From: Achromobacter kerstersii
GTDB lineage: Bacteria > Pseudomonadota > Gammaproteobacteria > Burkholderiales > Burkholderiaceae_B
Reading direction: 5' to 3'
Assembly: GCF_902859595.1 (NCBI RefSeq)
Contig: NZ_CADIJQ010000002.1
Coordinates: forward strand, 493,661-557,660
DNA: 64,000 nucleotides
Position numbers and translations under genes: made by a program
Shown here: piece by piece, positions 18,240-28,578 of the stretch
How the letters are laid out: every line of letters starts with the position of its first letter
Numbering within the stretch: position 1 is the first letter of the stretch
Notes under the pieces: generated by a model
What the model was told of the DNA's origin: nothing
Database searches by the model: none
The model's input: only the letters and a program-made list of their open reading frames with translations

Positions 18240-19115
18240 TCAGGCCGTTTGCGCACGAGTCCAGTTGATCAGCGCAGCGGTCAAGTCGCGCAGATCGGCC
18301 TTCAGGCGGCCATAGTTTTCCGTCGGACGCAGCGTGACTTCGTCCATATACAGGTTGCGGTTGATTTCGATCTGCAAGCTGTGGCGGCCTTCTTCCGGGC
18401 GGCCAAAGGCGCGCACCAGTTCGACGCCCTTGTAGGGATCGTTCACCGTCACGTTGTAGCCGCGTTCGCGCAGCCAGGCCGCGATGAATTCGCGGAAGGC
18501 CGGGTCGCTGGTGCTGCCGTCGCGGTCGCCCAGCACGAAGTCGGGGTGGACCAAGCCGGGACGGTCGGTGGCGAAAGCGCCGGCGACGCTGGGCATGGAG
18601 TGGCAGTTGATGTGCCAGACCTTGCCGAATTTCTTGTGTGCCGAATCCAGCACTTGGCCAAGCGCGGCGTGGTACGGCTTCCAGCAGGCGTTGATGCGGT
18701 GGCGCACTTCTTCCACCGTCAGCTTGCGGTTGTACAGCGGGGTGCCGTCATCCAGCATGCGCCAGATCAGGCCCTTGCCCAGCTTCACCTTGGGCGATGC
18801 ATTGATAGCATCGGGCCAGGCTTCGTCCAGCAGCAGTTCGTCGATCTCGTCGGGCGCGCGGTTGGCGTCGATGTAGGCGCGCGGGAACGCCGCGGCGACC
18901 ATCGGCACGCCCATATCGATGGCGTCGCCCCACAGGTCGTCAACCCAGGTGTCCTCGGCAGTGCGCAGTGCGCCAAAGTCCACCGCGGCCGCGAAATCGG
19001 GAGGGTAGGCGGTGCCGCTGTGCGGAGAGTCCAGCACAAGCGGGGCCGAGGGTTCCGAATCCGGATATTGCTGCGGAAGGTCGAGCCGGTAAGACAGGGG
19101 TTGGGTAATTCGCAT
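18240..19115 (-). CDS. N-formylglutamate amidohydrolase family protein
   Basis: 291-residue zinc hydrolase of the HutG (N-formylglutamate deformylase) family, which releases formate and glutamate. Visible motifs are LDSPHSGTAYP (zinc His at the start), the DANRAPDEID stretch, HINCHSMPS and QIEINRNLYMDE. The rest of the hut pathway is not here, so the role may be in another formyl-amide pathway. It lies 70 nt downstream of a Bug receptor on the same strand, which suggests that the receptor delivers its substrate or a precursor. No good ribosome site is seen at the ATG. Confidence 0.87.
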   Translation of the reverse strand: MRITQPLSYRLDLPQQYPDSEPSAPLVLDSPHSGTAYPPDFAAAVDFGALRTAEDTWVDDLWGDAIDMGVPMVAAAFPRAYIDANRAPDEIDELLLDEAWPDAINASPKVKLGKGLIWRMLDDGTPLYNRKLTVEEVRHRINACWKPYHAALGQVLDSAHKKFGKVWHINCHSMPSVAGAFATDRPGLVHPDFVLGDRDGSTSDPAFREFIAAWLRERGYNVTVNDPYKGVELVRAFGRPEEGRHSLQIEINRNLYMDEVTLRPTENYGRLKADLRDLTAALINWTRAQTA

Positions 19116-19185
19116 ATGGAGGTATTGCGTTCGTGAATCGGAGGCCCCCGCTGCACAAGCTTGCGCGGCGGGGGCCGAAGATCGC

Positions 19186-20175
19186 TTAGTCGATCTTCAC
19201 GTTGGCTTCTTTGGCGATGCGCTTGTTCTTGGCGATTTCAGTGGCGATCTGCTTGCCGAAGTCGGCCGAGCTGTTGGCGGCGGGTTCAGCACCCAGCGCT
19301 TCCAGGCGCGACTTGACGTCGGCTTCCGCGCTGACCTTCTGCACGGCGGCGTTCAGCTTGGCCAGAATCGGCTCCGGCAGCTTGGCCGGGGCGACCAGAC
19401 CGAACCAGGACGCGTCGTTCACGGCCGGCAGGCCGGCTTCGGCGAACGTGGGCACGTTGGGCAGGCTGGCCACGCGCTTCGGGGAAGCGACGGCCATGGC
19501 GATCAGGCGGCCGGACTGCACGTGCGGCAGCGTGGACGGCAGGTTGTCATACATGACGTCGACCTGGCCGGCCAGTGCGTCGTTCAGCGCCGGGCCCACG
19601 CCACGGTAGGGAACGTGCATCAGGTCGGTGCCCGAGGCCATCTTGAACAGTTCGCCCATCATGTGCGAGACCGAACCGTTGCCGGCCGATGCGTACGTCA
19701 GCTTGCCCGGCTGGCTCTTGGCCAGCGTGATGAACTCGGCCATGTTCTTGGCCTGCACCTTCGGGTTGATCGTCATGATGTTCGGCACGGCTGCCAGGTT
19801 CGAGATGGGCGTGAAGTCCTTCTCGCCATCGAACGGCAGGTTCGGGTAGATGGCCGGGTTGATGCCGTGCGTGCTGACGGTGGCGATGCCAAGCACGTAG
19901 CCGTCCGGCGCGCTGCTGGCGACAAATGCGCTGCCGATCGAGCCGCCGGCGCCGCCGCGGTTTTCCACCACAACGGTCTGACCCAGTTCCTTGCCCAGCT
20001 TGTCCGCGAACAGGCGGCCGACGATGTCGGTGGTGCCGCCGGGCGGGAAGGGAACGATCAGGCGGATGGGCTTGCTCGGATACGCATCTTCAGCGTGCGC
20101 GATACCCGAGATCAGCGGCGTGGCCAAGGTCGCGGCAGCGACACAGAGGCCCAGGACTACATTACGGCGTTGCAT
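19186..20175 (-). CDS. Bug-type tripartite tricarboxylate transporter receptor
   Basis: 329-residue periplasmic binding protein. The signal peptide spans about residues 1-28 (cleavage near GIAHA), then the family start YPSKPIRLIVPFPPGGTTDIVGR, with ENRGGAGGSIGSAFVA and PYRGVGPALNDALAGQVD further on. AGGGG precedes the ATG. The gene is co-directional with the formylglutamate hydrolase gene and divergent from a LysR regulator, forming a small regulated unit. The ligand is unknown; an acyl-amino acid is a guess from context only. Confidence 0.92.
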   Translation of the reverse strand: MQRRNVVLGLCVAAATLATPLISGIAHAEDAYPSKPIRLIVPFPPGGTTDIVGRLFADKLGKELGQTVVVENRGGAGGSIGSAFVASSAPDGYVLGIATVSTHGINPAIYPNLPFDGEKDFTPISNLAAVPNIMTINPKVQAKNMAEFITLAKSQPGKLTYASAGNGSVSHMMGELFKMASGTDLMHVPYRGVGPALNDALAGQVDVMYDNLPSTLPHVQSGRLIAMAVASPKRVASLPNVPTFAEAGLPAVNDASWFGLVAPAKLPEPILAKLNAAVQKVSAEADVKSRLEALGAEPAANSSADFGKQIATEIAKNKRIAKEANVKID

Positions 20176-20248
20176 GAATTCCCCTAATAAATGGAAAGCG
20201 GATGCGCAAAGGCAGACGCAAACGCAATGATTCTTTCCTGGCGGGGCG

Positions 20249-20260
20249 GTTTGCGCAAAC
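20249..20260. promoter_or_regulatory. 12-bp palindrome between divergent Bug and lysR genes
   Basis: GTTTGCGCAAAC is a perfect dyad placed between the two divergent starts (20175 and 20400), where LysR proteins usually bind. It is short, so chance is possible. Confidence 0.4.
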
Positions 20261-20399
20261 GAAAGTTTCTCCGTAAGCTATGACTTTTTTTCATGCCTCT
20301 CTGTTGGCGGCACCGTTCGGGCGTTACTTTTGTGTAACTTTTCCGACACGGTTCGCTGATCTTTCGGGCCGGAGCCCCACCCAGGCGTGGGGGCGAACC

Positions 20400-21326
20400 A
20401 TGCGACGTTTCTGTCCCTCTTTAACCGATCTGCAGGCCTTCGAAGTGGCCGCCAGGCACAGCAGCTTTACGCGCGCGGCGCAGGAACTATGTGTGACGCA
20501 GGGCGCCGTCAGTAAACAGGTGAAACATCTGGAAGAGTTCGTCGGCGTCGAACTATTCCTGCGGATCAGGCAAGGCCTGGTCCTGACCGAAGCGGGCCGC
20601 AGCTATCTGACCAAGATTCAGGCGGGGCTGGGCCAGATTGAGGCCGCGACCGTAGAGCTGATTGCGCACCAGGGGCAGGGCGGCACGCTCAACCTGACCT
20701 GTATGCCGACCTTCGGCGCGCGCTGGCTGATTCCGCGGCTTACCGCCTTCATGCGCCTGCGCCCCGACATCCACGTAGAGTTTCTGCCGCATCGCCAGGG
20801 CTACGATTTTTCGACGCCGGAACTGGATGCTGCGGTGCGCTTTGGCGAAGGGCTGTGGCCAGGCAGCGGGTCTGACTACATCGTTGGCCGGGATATCGTG
20901 CCGGTCTGTAGCCCCCGCCTGATCCCGGGCGGCTGCCCCACGCCGGAAGCGTTGCTGGCGTATCCGCTGCTGCACCACACGTCGGCCCTGGAAGGCTGGC
21001 GCGACTGGTTCGAGCAGGCCGGATGCGATTCCCGGCGCAGTCTGGAAGGGGCGCGCTTTGATCAGTACGCGCTCTTGTCGCAGGCGGCTGCGGCGGGGTT
21101 TGGCGTTGCGCTGATTCCGCGTTGCCTGATCGAAGACGAATTGCGCGACGGCAAGCTGGCCGTCGCCATCAAGCTGCCCATTCGCGCGCGCATGGGCTAT
21201 TACCTGTGCTATCCCGAGCAGAAGGCCAACCTGCCCACATTGCAGGCGTTTCGCGCCTGGCTGATGGAAGTCTCGCGGGCGGCCGAGCCGCAGCCACGGG
21301 AAGATGCCGTGTCCGATTTAAAATAA
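20400..21326 (+). CDS. LysR family transcriptional regulator (GcvA-like)
   Basis: 308 residues. The winged helix-turn-helix is at residues about 4-60 ([18 protein letters not shown], then [20 protein letters not shown]). The effector domain follows, with [11 protein letters not shown] and an RFGEG segment typical of the GcvA-like branch. The ATG at 20400 places the DNA-binding domain at the N-terminus as in relatives; an upstream in-frame start at 20280 adds 40 unlikely residues. It is divergent from the Bug and formylglutamate hydrolase genes and probably controls them. Confidence 0.88.
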   Translation: MRRFCPSLTDLQAFEVAARHSSFTRAAQELCVTQGAVSKQVKHLEEFVGVELFLRIRQGLVLTEAGRSYLTKIQAGLGQIEAATVELIAHQGQGGTLNLTCMPTFGARWLIPRLTAFMRLRPDIHVEFLPHRQGYDFSTPELDAAVRFGEGLWPGSGSDYIVGRDIVPVCSPRLIPGGCPTPEALLAYPLLHHTSALEGWRDWFEQAGCDSRRSLEGARFDQYALLSQAAAAGFGVALIPRCLIEDELRDGKLAVAIKLPIRARMGYYLCYPEQKANLPTLQAFRAWLMEVSRAAEPQPREDAVSDLK

Positions 21327-21334
21327 GCGCCATC

Positions 21335-22453
21335 ATGAGTCAAATATCCACCAAGAAAGGCCGCGTTGTGGTCGGCATGTCGGGCGGGGTCGATTCTTCG
21401 GTCACCGCGTGGCTGCTCAAGCAGCAAGGCTATGACGTCGTTGGCCTGTTCATGAAGAACTGGGAAGACGACGACGATTCCGAATACTGTTCCACCCGCC
21501 AGGATCTGCTTGACGCCGCCAGCGTCGCGGACCTGGTTGGCGTGGACTTCGAGTTCGTCAACTTCGCTGCTGAATATAAAGACCGCGTGTTCGCGGATTT
21601 CCTGCGCGAGTATTCCGCGGGCCGCACGCCCAACCCGGATGTGCTGTGCAATGCCGAGATCAAGTTCAAGGCATTCCTGGACCACGCCATGGCTTTGGGC
21701 GCCGAGCACATCGCCACCGGTCACTACGCGCGGGTGCGCGAGGTGCCGGCCGAGGGGGGCGGCACGCAGTTCCAGCTGTTGAAAGCGCTGGACGCCTCCA
21801 AGGATCAAAGCTACTTCCTGCATCGGCTGAATCAGGCGCAACTGTCGCGCACGCTGTTTCCGCTGGGCGAGATCCACAAGACCGAGGTGCGGCGTATCGC
21901 GCACGAGATCGGTTTGCACAACGCGGCCAAGAAGGATTCCACGGGGATCTGCTTCATCGGCGAACGCCCGTTCCGCGAATTCCTGAACCGCTACCTGCCG
22001 ACCGAGCCGGGCCCGATCCTGACGCCCGAAGGCCAGAAGGTCGGGCGCCACGAGGGCCTGTCGTTCTATACGCTGGGGCAGCGTAAGGGCCTGGGCGTGG
22101 GCGGCGTGAAGGGCCGCCAGCGTGAAGATGGCACGGCCGAAGCCTGGTACGTGGCGCGCAAGGATCTGGAGCGCAACATCCTCTACGTGGTGCAAGGGCA
22201 TGACCACCCGTGGCTGTTGTCGGGCCAGTTGCAGGCGCAAGACGCCAGCTGGGTGGCCGGGCATCCGCCTGCCATCGCCAGCTATGGCGCCAAGACGCGC
22301 TACCGTCAGGCGGACGCGGCTTGCCGTCTGGAGCGTGCCGAGGGCGATACCTTTGCGCTGGATTTCACCGAGCCGCAGTGGGCCGTCACGCCCGGCCAGT
22401 CGGCTGTGCTTTACGATGGCGAGGTTTGCCTGGGCGGCGGCATCATCCTGTAA
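21335..22453 (+). CDS. mnmA: tRNA 2-thiouridine(34) synthase MnmA
   Basis: 372 residues. It adds sulfur to the wobble uridine of tRNA-Lys, Glu and Gln. The ATP pyrophosphatase loop GMSGGVDSS is at residues about 14-22. The catalytic cysteines appear in [12 protein letters not shown] and [10 protein letters not shown]. The start at 21335 is 8 nt after the LysR stop and sits directly before the conserved N-terminus. The gene may be read through from lysR, but it is functionally unrelated. Confidence 0.96.
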   Translation: MSQISTKKGRVVVGMSGGVDSSVTAWLLKQQGYDVVGLFMKNWEDDDDSEYCSTRQDLLDAASVADLVGVDFEFVNFAAEYKDRVFADFLREYSAGRTPNPDVLCNAEIKFKAFLDHAMALGAEHIATGHYARVREVPAEGGGTQFQLLKALDASKDQSYFLHRLNQAQLSRTLFPLGEIHKTEVRRIAHEIGLHNAAKKDSTGICFIGERPFREFLNRYLPTEPGPILTPEGQKVGRHEGLSFYTLGQRKGLGVGGVKGRQREDGTAEAWYVARKDLERNILYVVQGHDHPWLLSGQLQAQDASWVAGHPPAIASYGAKTRYRQADAACRLERAEGDTFALDFTEPQWAVTPGQSAVLYDGEVCLGGGIIL

Positions 22454-22561
22454 GGACGCCGTCTGGTGCGTGTGGGTCCGGACGAGGCCCCGCGGGTGCG
22501 ATCCCTGCGGGGCCTTGTTCATGAGAAGCAAGTATTCAAAACAAAACAAGAGGAGACGGTT

Positions 22562-23383
22562 GTGGATGTGTCGATGTTGATTTGCCTGCTGGTGTTGGGG
22601 GCGGTGGTGGGGTTTGCCGCGGGGCTGCTGGGCATTGGCGGCGGGATGCTGCTGGTGCCTTTCCTGACAATGCTGTTCGCCTGGCAGGGCATGCCGGCTG
22701 ATCTGGTCGTGCACGCGGCCATCGCCACGTCGATGACCTCGATCCTGTTCACCTCCGTGTCCAGCGTCCGGGCGCACCAGCAGCGGGGCACCATCAAATG
22801 GAACATCGTTTGGGCGATGGCGCCGGGCATCATCATCGGCGGGCTGGTGTCGGGCGGCGCCGTGTTCGCCGCGCTCAGCACCTTGTGGCTGTCGCTGTTC
22901 TTCGCGCTGTTCGTGGGCTATTCGGGCTGGAGCATGCTGCGCAACAAGAAGCCCAAGCCGGCGCGGCAGATGCCCGGCGTGGTCGGCACCAGTGCAGCCG
23001 GGGCAGGCATCGGTTTCCTGTCGGGCCTGGTCGGCGCGGGCGGCGGTTTCCTGTCCGTGCCGTTCATGGTCTGGTGCAATGTGGCGTTGCATAACGCCGT
23101 GTCGACGTCGGCCGCGCTGGGCTTTCCCATCGCGCTGGCCAACAGCGTGGGCTATGTGGTGTCGGGCCTGAACGAGGGCGCGTCGCGCCCCGGCATGCTG
23201 GGCTATATCTATTGGCCGGCCTTGCTGGCGCTGGTGTGCACCAGCGTGCTGACGGCGCCGATGGGCGCGCGCATGGCGCACCGCCTGCCGGTGCAAACCT
23301 TGAAGCGCGTGTTCGCCTGCCTGCTGTTCGCCTTGGCCGCCTACATGCTGTTCAAGGCCTGGCAGACGTTCGCCGCCCAATAG
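22562..23383 (+). CDS. TauE/SafE family membrane permease
   Basis: About 273 residues with seven to eight hydrophobic segments in two similar halves. Each half carries the family glycine motif (GLLGIGGGMLLVPFL and GLVGAGGGFLSVPFM). Relatives export or import sulfite, sulfoacetate or other small sulfonates. The GTG at 22562 is chosen because AGGAG lies 6 nt upstream (22551-22555). It follows mnmA with a 108-bp gap. The substrate cannot be read from sequence. Confidence 0.87.
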   Translation: MDVSMLICLLVLGAVVGFAAGLLGIGGGMLLVPFLTMLFAWQGMPADLVVHAAIATSMTSILFTSVSSVRAHQQRGTIKWNIVWAMAPGIIIGGLVSGGAVFAALSTLWLSLFFALFVGYSGWSMLRNKKPKPARQMPGVVGTSAAGAGIGFLSGLVGAGGGFLSVPFMVWCNVALHNAVSTSAALGFPIALANSVGYVVSGLNEGASRPGMLGYIYWPALLALVCTSVLTAPMGARMAHRLPVQTLKRVFACLLFALAAYMLFKAWQTFAAQ

Positions 23384-23398
23384 CGGGGTCGACAATAC

Positions 23399-23452
23399 GC
23401 GGCCGGAATCTACCGGCCGCAGCAATGAAAATCGGCCGCATTTGCGGCCGAT
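23399..23452. terminator. Two hairpins between convergent permease and GST genes
   Basis: GCGGCCGG at 23399-23406 pairs with CCGGCCGC at 23413-23420. ATCGGCCGCA at 23431-23440 pairs with TGCGGCCGAT at 23443-23452. The second has a T-run when read on the minus strand, so it can end the GST gene. The first probably serves the plus-strand permease gene. Confidence 0.6.
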
Positions 23453-23492
23453 GTCTCTCAGGCGCCCATCGCGGATGGGCAGTCTGTGGCGG

Positions 23493-24104
23493 TCAGGCGG
23501 TCTTGGGAACCGTGTCCAGGAACGATTGCCGTTGGGACAGCTTGTCGTACAGGCGGGCCAGGTTCAGGTGGTTGGCACGCCAGTCAAGCTCGGCGAAGCG
23601 CAAGTCCAGGTAACCCAGCGCGCAGCCGACGGCGATGTCGGCCAGGCTGTAGTTGATGCCCATACAGTGCGCGTTTTCGCCCAGGCTCTTGTTCATGGCG
23701 TCGAGACTGGCGTGGATTTTGCTGAACTGGCGTTCAATCCATTCCGGGCTGCGTTGCACCTCGGGGCGCTGGTTTTCCTTGACGATAGCCACGCACGCAT
23801 CCAGCAGGCCGTCTGCGATGGCTTCCCAGCATTTCACAGCCGCGCGGTCGCGGCCCTGTTGCGGGATCAGGCGGGCAACGGGAGACAGGGTGTCCACGTA
23901 TTCAACGATGACGCGCGAATCGAACAGCGCGCCGCCGTCTTCCATGACCAGGCAGGGAACCTTGCCCAGCGGGTTGTACGTTTGGATCTGCGTGTCGGCG
24001 GACCAGACGTTTTCGAGTTCAAGCCGGTAGTCCAGCTTTTTCTCGGCCATGACGATACGCACTTTGCGTACGTATGGACTGGTAAGCGAGCCGATCAGTT
24101 TCAT
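23493..24104 (-). CDS. Glutathione S-transferase family protein
   Basis: 203 residues. The N-terminal thioredoxin-like domain shows SPYVRKVRIV (active-site Ser near residue 9) and the cis-Pro segment GKVPCLVMEDG with glutathione-contact DSRVIVEYVD. The C-terminal helical domain carries the N-capping motif YSLADIAVGCALGYLD. Such enzymes conjugate or reduce small electrophiles; the substrate is unknown. The gene is divergent from purB. Confidence 0.9.
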   Translation of the reverse strand: MKLIGSLTSPYVRKVRIVMAEKKLDYRLELENVWSADTQIQTYNPLGKVPCLVMEDGGALFDSRVIVEYVDTLSPVARLIPQQGRDRAAVKCWEAIADGLLDACVAIVKENQRPEVQRSPEWIERQFSKIHASLDAMNKSLGENAHCMGINYSLADIAVGCALGYLDLRFAELDWRANHLNLARLYDKLSQRQSFLDTVPKTA

Positions 24105-24247
24105 GGAGTCACAAGCGGAGTCGAAAAGCGGCCGAAGTATAGCAGGCCGTATGACGGTCTAACCGGCCGCCGGCCGGAATCTTCGCCAGTTTGCCACAAT
24201 GTTGCATGCCCTCGGATGATAAAATCGTCGGGTTTTCCCATCCGTAG

Positions 24248-25642
<1,395 letters not shown>

Positions 25643-25700
25643 TCGCCATGCCGCGCGCGTCATGCGCGCGGCATCCTTGTTGTTCTTACGGGAGATTGCA

Positions 25701-26159
25701 ATGAAGAAGTTGTCCACGCTTGCCGCGTTGGCCTGTATGACCGTTGGGCCGCTGTTGGCGACGACTGCGTCGGCGCAGTTCGCCAAGCCCGAAGATGCGG
25801 TCAAGTACCGCCAATCGGCGCTGACGCTGATGGCCTCGCATTTCGGGCGCATGACGCCGGTGGTCAAGGGCCAGGCGCCCTACGATGCCGCGCAGATCAA
25901 GGCCAACGTTGAAGTGTTGAAGACGTTGTCGGCGCTGCCGTGGACGGCTTTCGGTCCGGGTACGGAAGGCGGCGATGCCCGCCCCGAAATCTGGAGCGAC
26001 GCCGCAGGTTTCAAGCAAAAGCAGCAAGCGTTCCAGGACAACATCGTGAAGCTGTCGGCAGCTGCTGACGCCGGCGATCTGGACAAGCTGCGCGCTGCCT
26101 TCGGTGATGTTGGCGCCAGCTGCAAGGCCTGCCACGATTCCTACCGCAAGAAGAAGTAA
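25701..26159 (+). CDS. Cytochrome c'
   Basis: 152-residue periplasmic c-type cytochrome. A Sec signal peptide ends near TASAQ (about residue 22). The mature four-helix bundle starts with KPEDAVKYRQSALTLM and ends with the heme-binding CKACHDSYRKKK, the C-terminal CxxCH position diagnostic of class II cytochromes. These proteins bind NO and may protect against it. GGGAG lies 7 nt before the chosen ATG. The gene is convergent with a cytochrome b561 gene that could be its electron partner. Confidence 0.92.
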   Translation: MKKLSTLAALACMTVGPLLATTASAQFAKPEDAVKYRQSALTLMASHFGRMTPVVKGQAPYDAAQIKANVEVLKTLSALPWTAFGPGTEGGDARPEIWSDAAGFKQKQQAFQDNIVKLSAAADAGDLDKLRAAFGDVGASCKACHDSYRKKK

Positions 26160-26198
26160 GGCGCGAGCCGTTCGCGGACGGCCTCGATCGCTGCAAAC

Positions 26199-26230
26199 AA
26201 AAAGCCCTTCGAAAATTCGAAGGGCTTTTT
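26199..26230. terminator. Bidirectional intrinsic terminator
   Basis: A long stem (26199-26213 with 26216-26230) with A-run and T-run on its two sides sits between the convergent cytochrome c' and b561 genes. It would end transcription from both sides. Confidence 0.88.
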
Positions 26231-26252
26231 GTTTTGTCCTGCGCGAGCGTGT

Positions 26253-26945
26253 TCAGGAAAAGGACATGTCGGCCACCACTTCCAGCGACCGTATCCACAA
26301 CACCAATCCCGTCACGCAAGCGCCCAGCAACAGTGCGCGCAGCCAAACGGCAATGCCGTCTTGTGCGGGCGGCGTGCCGGCGGGCAGGTCCTTGGCGTCG
26401 ACATCGCCGGTGATGATGGCGCGCACCAGGCGCTTGCGGCGAACCACCGCGTACCAGGCGACGGCGGCCAGGTGCAGCGCGATCAGCGCAATGATCACCC
26501 ACTCGTTCAGCTTGTGCCACGAGGTCAACGCGCCGGCGGTGGCTTCGCTGACATAGCCGAACAAGGGGCCTTGCGTCATGATGTCGTCGGTGGTGAACAG
26601 CCCGCTGACGGCTTGAAAGCCGACGACAAGCAGCAGTGCCAGAACCGACAGCGCACCCAGTGGGTTGTGGCCGGCGGGGGCGGCCGCGCCTTTCAGGTAG
26701 CGGGCAATGGAACCGGGGCCGCGCACGAACTGGGTGAAGCGGACGTAGCGCGGGCCGATGATGCCCCACAGGATGCGGAAGATGATCAGGCCCAGCGCCG
26801 TACAGCCGAAGCGCACATGCCAATCCATATACAGGCCGCCCAGCTTTACGCTGACGAACGCGCCGACGATACAGACGACGAGCGCCCAGTGAAAGAGGCG
26901 GGTGGGAAGATCCCAGATGCGGATCGCGAGACGGTTGTTCTGCAT
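26253..26945 (-). CDS. Cytochrome b561 / b-type membrane cytochrome
   Basis: 230 residues with four main hydrophobic segments. The N-terminal IRIWDLPTRLFHW and later SWHKLNEWVIIALIALHLAAV carry the paired His residues expected to hold two b hemes. Such proteins pass electrons from quinols to periplasmic cytochromes. The convergent cytochrome c' gene suggests a shared redox role. The last helix and short tail complete the protein, so it appears full length. Confidence 0.9.
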   Translation of the reverse strand: MQNNRLAIRIWDLPTRLFHWALVVCIVGAFVSVKLGGLYMDWHVRFGCTALGLIIFRILWGIIGPRYVRFTQFVRGPGSIARYLKGAAAPAGHNPLGALSVLALLLVVGFQAVSGLFTTDDIMTQGPLFGYVSEATAGALTSWHKLNEWVIIALIALHLAAVAWYAVVRRKRLVRAIITGDVDAKDLPAGTPPAQDGIAVWLRALLLGACVTGLVLWIRSLEVVADMSFS

Positions 26946-26997
26946 GGTGAGCGTGCCCGGACTAAGGTGCTTGCGACTTTATCACGCGTAAAAAGCA

Positions 26998-27022
26998 CTC
27001 GCCGCGCATGATGCGCGGCGAG
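26998..27022 (-). terminator. Intrinsic terminator of the small gene at 27056
   Basis: A 12-bp-arm palindrome (26998-27009 and 27011-27022) is followed on the minus strand by a T-run (26990s). It lies 33 bp after the stop of the 94-residue protein gene. Confidence 0.7.
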
Positions 27023-27055
27023 ATTGAACTGGCTCAAAGAGCCAGGGTATTGCGT

Positions 27056-27340
27056 TTAGTGCGTGGTATTGCTGCGCACGGACTCGATGCGATGCACGTG
27101 TTCGTGACGGAAGCGGATACGCTGGCCGGGCGCTTTTTGCGACGTTACGCCGCAAGGCACGACTTCCGTCGTGTAGGTCGTGGTGCCGTTGATCGGCGCG
27201 TTGAAGATGACCGTTGCGCGGATGGCCGGGCCGTTGGCCGGTTGCAGATAAACGATGTCGCCAATGTGGATCGGCGTGTTGTCCAGCGTCGTATGAGCCG
27301 GGCGTCGGATCAGGTCCGAGGTAGTGAAACGAGTATTCAT
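27056..27340 (-). CDS. Small hypothetical protein, 94 residues
   Basis: I do not recognise the family. The protein is soluble, with no signal peptide or membrane segment, and is rich in Thr, Ile and Arg. The middle part (IHIGDIVYLQPANGPAIRAT) reads like a small beta-barrel. It has a plausible ribosome site (AAGAGAA, 7 nt spacing) and its own terminator at 26998-27022, which argue for a real gene. It ends with a His-rich segment, RFRHEHVHRIES. Confidence 0.65.
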   Translation of the reverse strand: MNTRFTTSDLIRRPAHTTLDNTPIHIGDIVYLQPANGPAIRATVIFNAPINGTTTYTTEVVPCGVTSQKAPGQRIRFRHEHVHRIESVRSNTTH

Positions 27341-28078
27341 GGTGTGTGTTCTCTTAAGTTCTAGTTATTAGAAAGCTGCGTTTTGTTCATGCCACGAAGG
27401 GGCGGACGTACCAAAAGCGCCTCGCGACTTCGCGTTTGCCATGTCCGGCCGGGTAACGTCTTTCAGACATATCGGACAGGCATGCATGACAGTAACGCAC
27501 AAGTGTTGCCGTCAGTTTGCGCATTCTCATGTTTTTGCTTGCGCGCGTAACGGGGTGATGCGGCCGATGTCGTCAGTCAGTCCAGGACGGTATCGGTTCA
27601 GGCCAAGTGGCGTGCATGTTGGGGCATGCGCTCTTCAGGCCTGGGGTCCACGCAGAGCGGGTTGACTCTGGCGGTTGCTGTGCAGCTTTGTCGTGGGTAC
27701 GACTCGGGCTGCAACGTGTCTTGTTGCTTCTTTCCAAACCGGACTGGCGGCATGGTGAAGATGTGTTTGGCTAATGCCGTGTGTTCCAGATGGAAGTCGG
27801 CGGCTTGCGTTTTCGCGTTATGGGTTTTCGCAAACCGGATCGAATTTCCGGGTGGCTGGCGGCTCGCGGTTTTCGCGGGTGGGGCCGGCCAAGCTCTGGA
27901 GGGGTACTTCCAGGGTGCTTTCCGTGCTTTCAGCCTATTTATTTTCGGAAATATGGCGGCGTGAAGGCACATCAACTAACGATGATATCGCTGGTTGGCA
28001 GGTTTTGCAAGTCTTTTTTGGGGCCTGGGGGCTGGGCGCCGGATTTGCGCCCGGGGCCACGCACCCCCACGTTTGCGC
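27341..28078. other. Gene-free stretch
   Basis: About 740 bp between two minus-strand genes. Base use is more T- and G-rich than in neighbours and codon structure is absent. Open frames of about 100 codons on the plus strand have no ribosome sites and no recognisable protein features. The left end must hold the promoter of the gene at 27340. Nothing else is recognised; a small RNA cannot be excluded. Confidence 0.55.
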
Positions 28079-28483
28079 TTAATGCTCCGCGGCGCGGGCT
28101 TGGCGTTGGGCTTCGATGATCAGCCCTTCCAGACGCGGGGACATCCGCAGCGCCACTTGCGCGCCCATCGAGCCGTCCGGCTGGCGCTCGGTTTCCAGCG
28201 CCAGGCCGATATGCTCGTCCGTGAATGCCTCGGGGGCGGCGTCAAGGTCGGCATAGCGCGCCACCAAGGCGTCCACGGCCTTCTGTGCGCCGGCCAAGGC
28301 GTCGTCCGACAATTGGCCCTGCCCCAGATACTGGTTCACGACACGCGCCAGATCATTCATGAAATACAGCAGGGCGGCCGCGCCGCGGCAATCGGGCAGG
28401 GTGAAGCCCCAAGGGGCCGGGGAAGCGTGTTGAGTCATGGGTGAAGCCAGGCCAGGGTGACTAGCGGCCGTTGCGGCCGACAT
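28079..28483 (-). CDS. Hypothetical protein, about 134 (or 119) residues
   Basis: Not recognised. The protein is soluble, with helical content (FMNDLARVVNQYLGQGQLSDDALAGAQKAVDALVARYADL) and a Gln/Arg/Ala-rich C-terminus. Two starts are possible: 28483 and 28438 (MTQHASPAPWG). Neither has a clear ribosome site. The coding look, with high GC at third positions and a coherent sequence to the stop, supports a real gene. It is divergent from the acetyltransferase at 28579. Confidence 0.62.
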   Translation of the reverse strand: MSAATAASHPGLASPMTQHASPAPWGFTLPDCRGAAALLYFMNDLARVVNQYLGQGQLSDDALAGAQKAVDALVARYADLDAAPEAFTDEHIGLALETERQPDGSMGAQVALRMSPRLEGLIIEAQRQARAAEH

Positions 28484-28578
28484 TGAATATAAGCCGGCAT
28501 TTTACGGGAAGGCGCGGCAGCGGTTTGGCCGGCACGGCGCATCGTGCATACTTCCTTGCCCCCTGACCGTCTTGCCTC

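Noticed and set aside
21209..23425. 738-codon open frame on the minus strand
   Set aside because: It covers mnmA and the TauE-like gene in antisense and reads as low-complexity His/Gln/Arg sequence.
27774..28119. Overlapping frames of about 100 codons
   Set aside because: Two frames compete over the same DNA, neither has a ribosome site, and codon use is unlike neighbouring genes.
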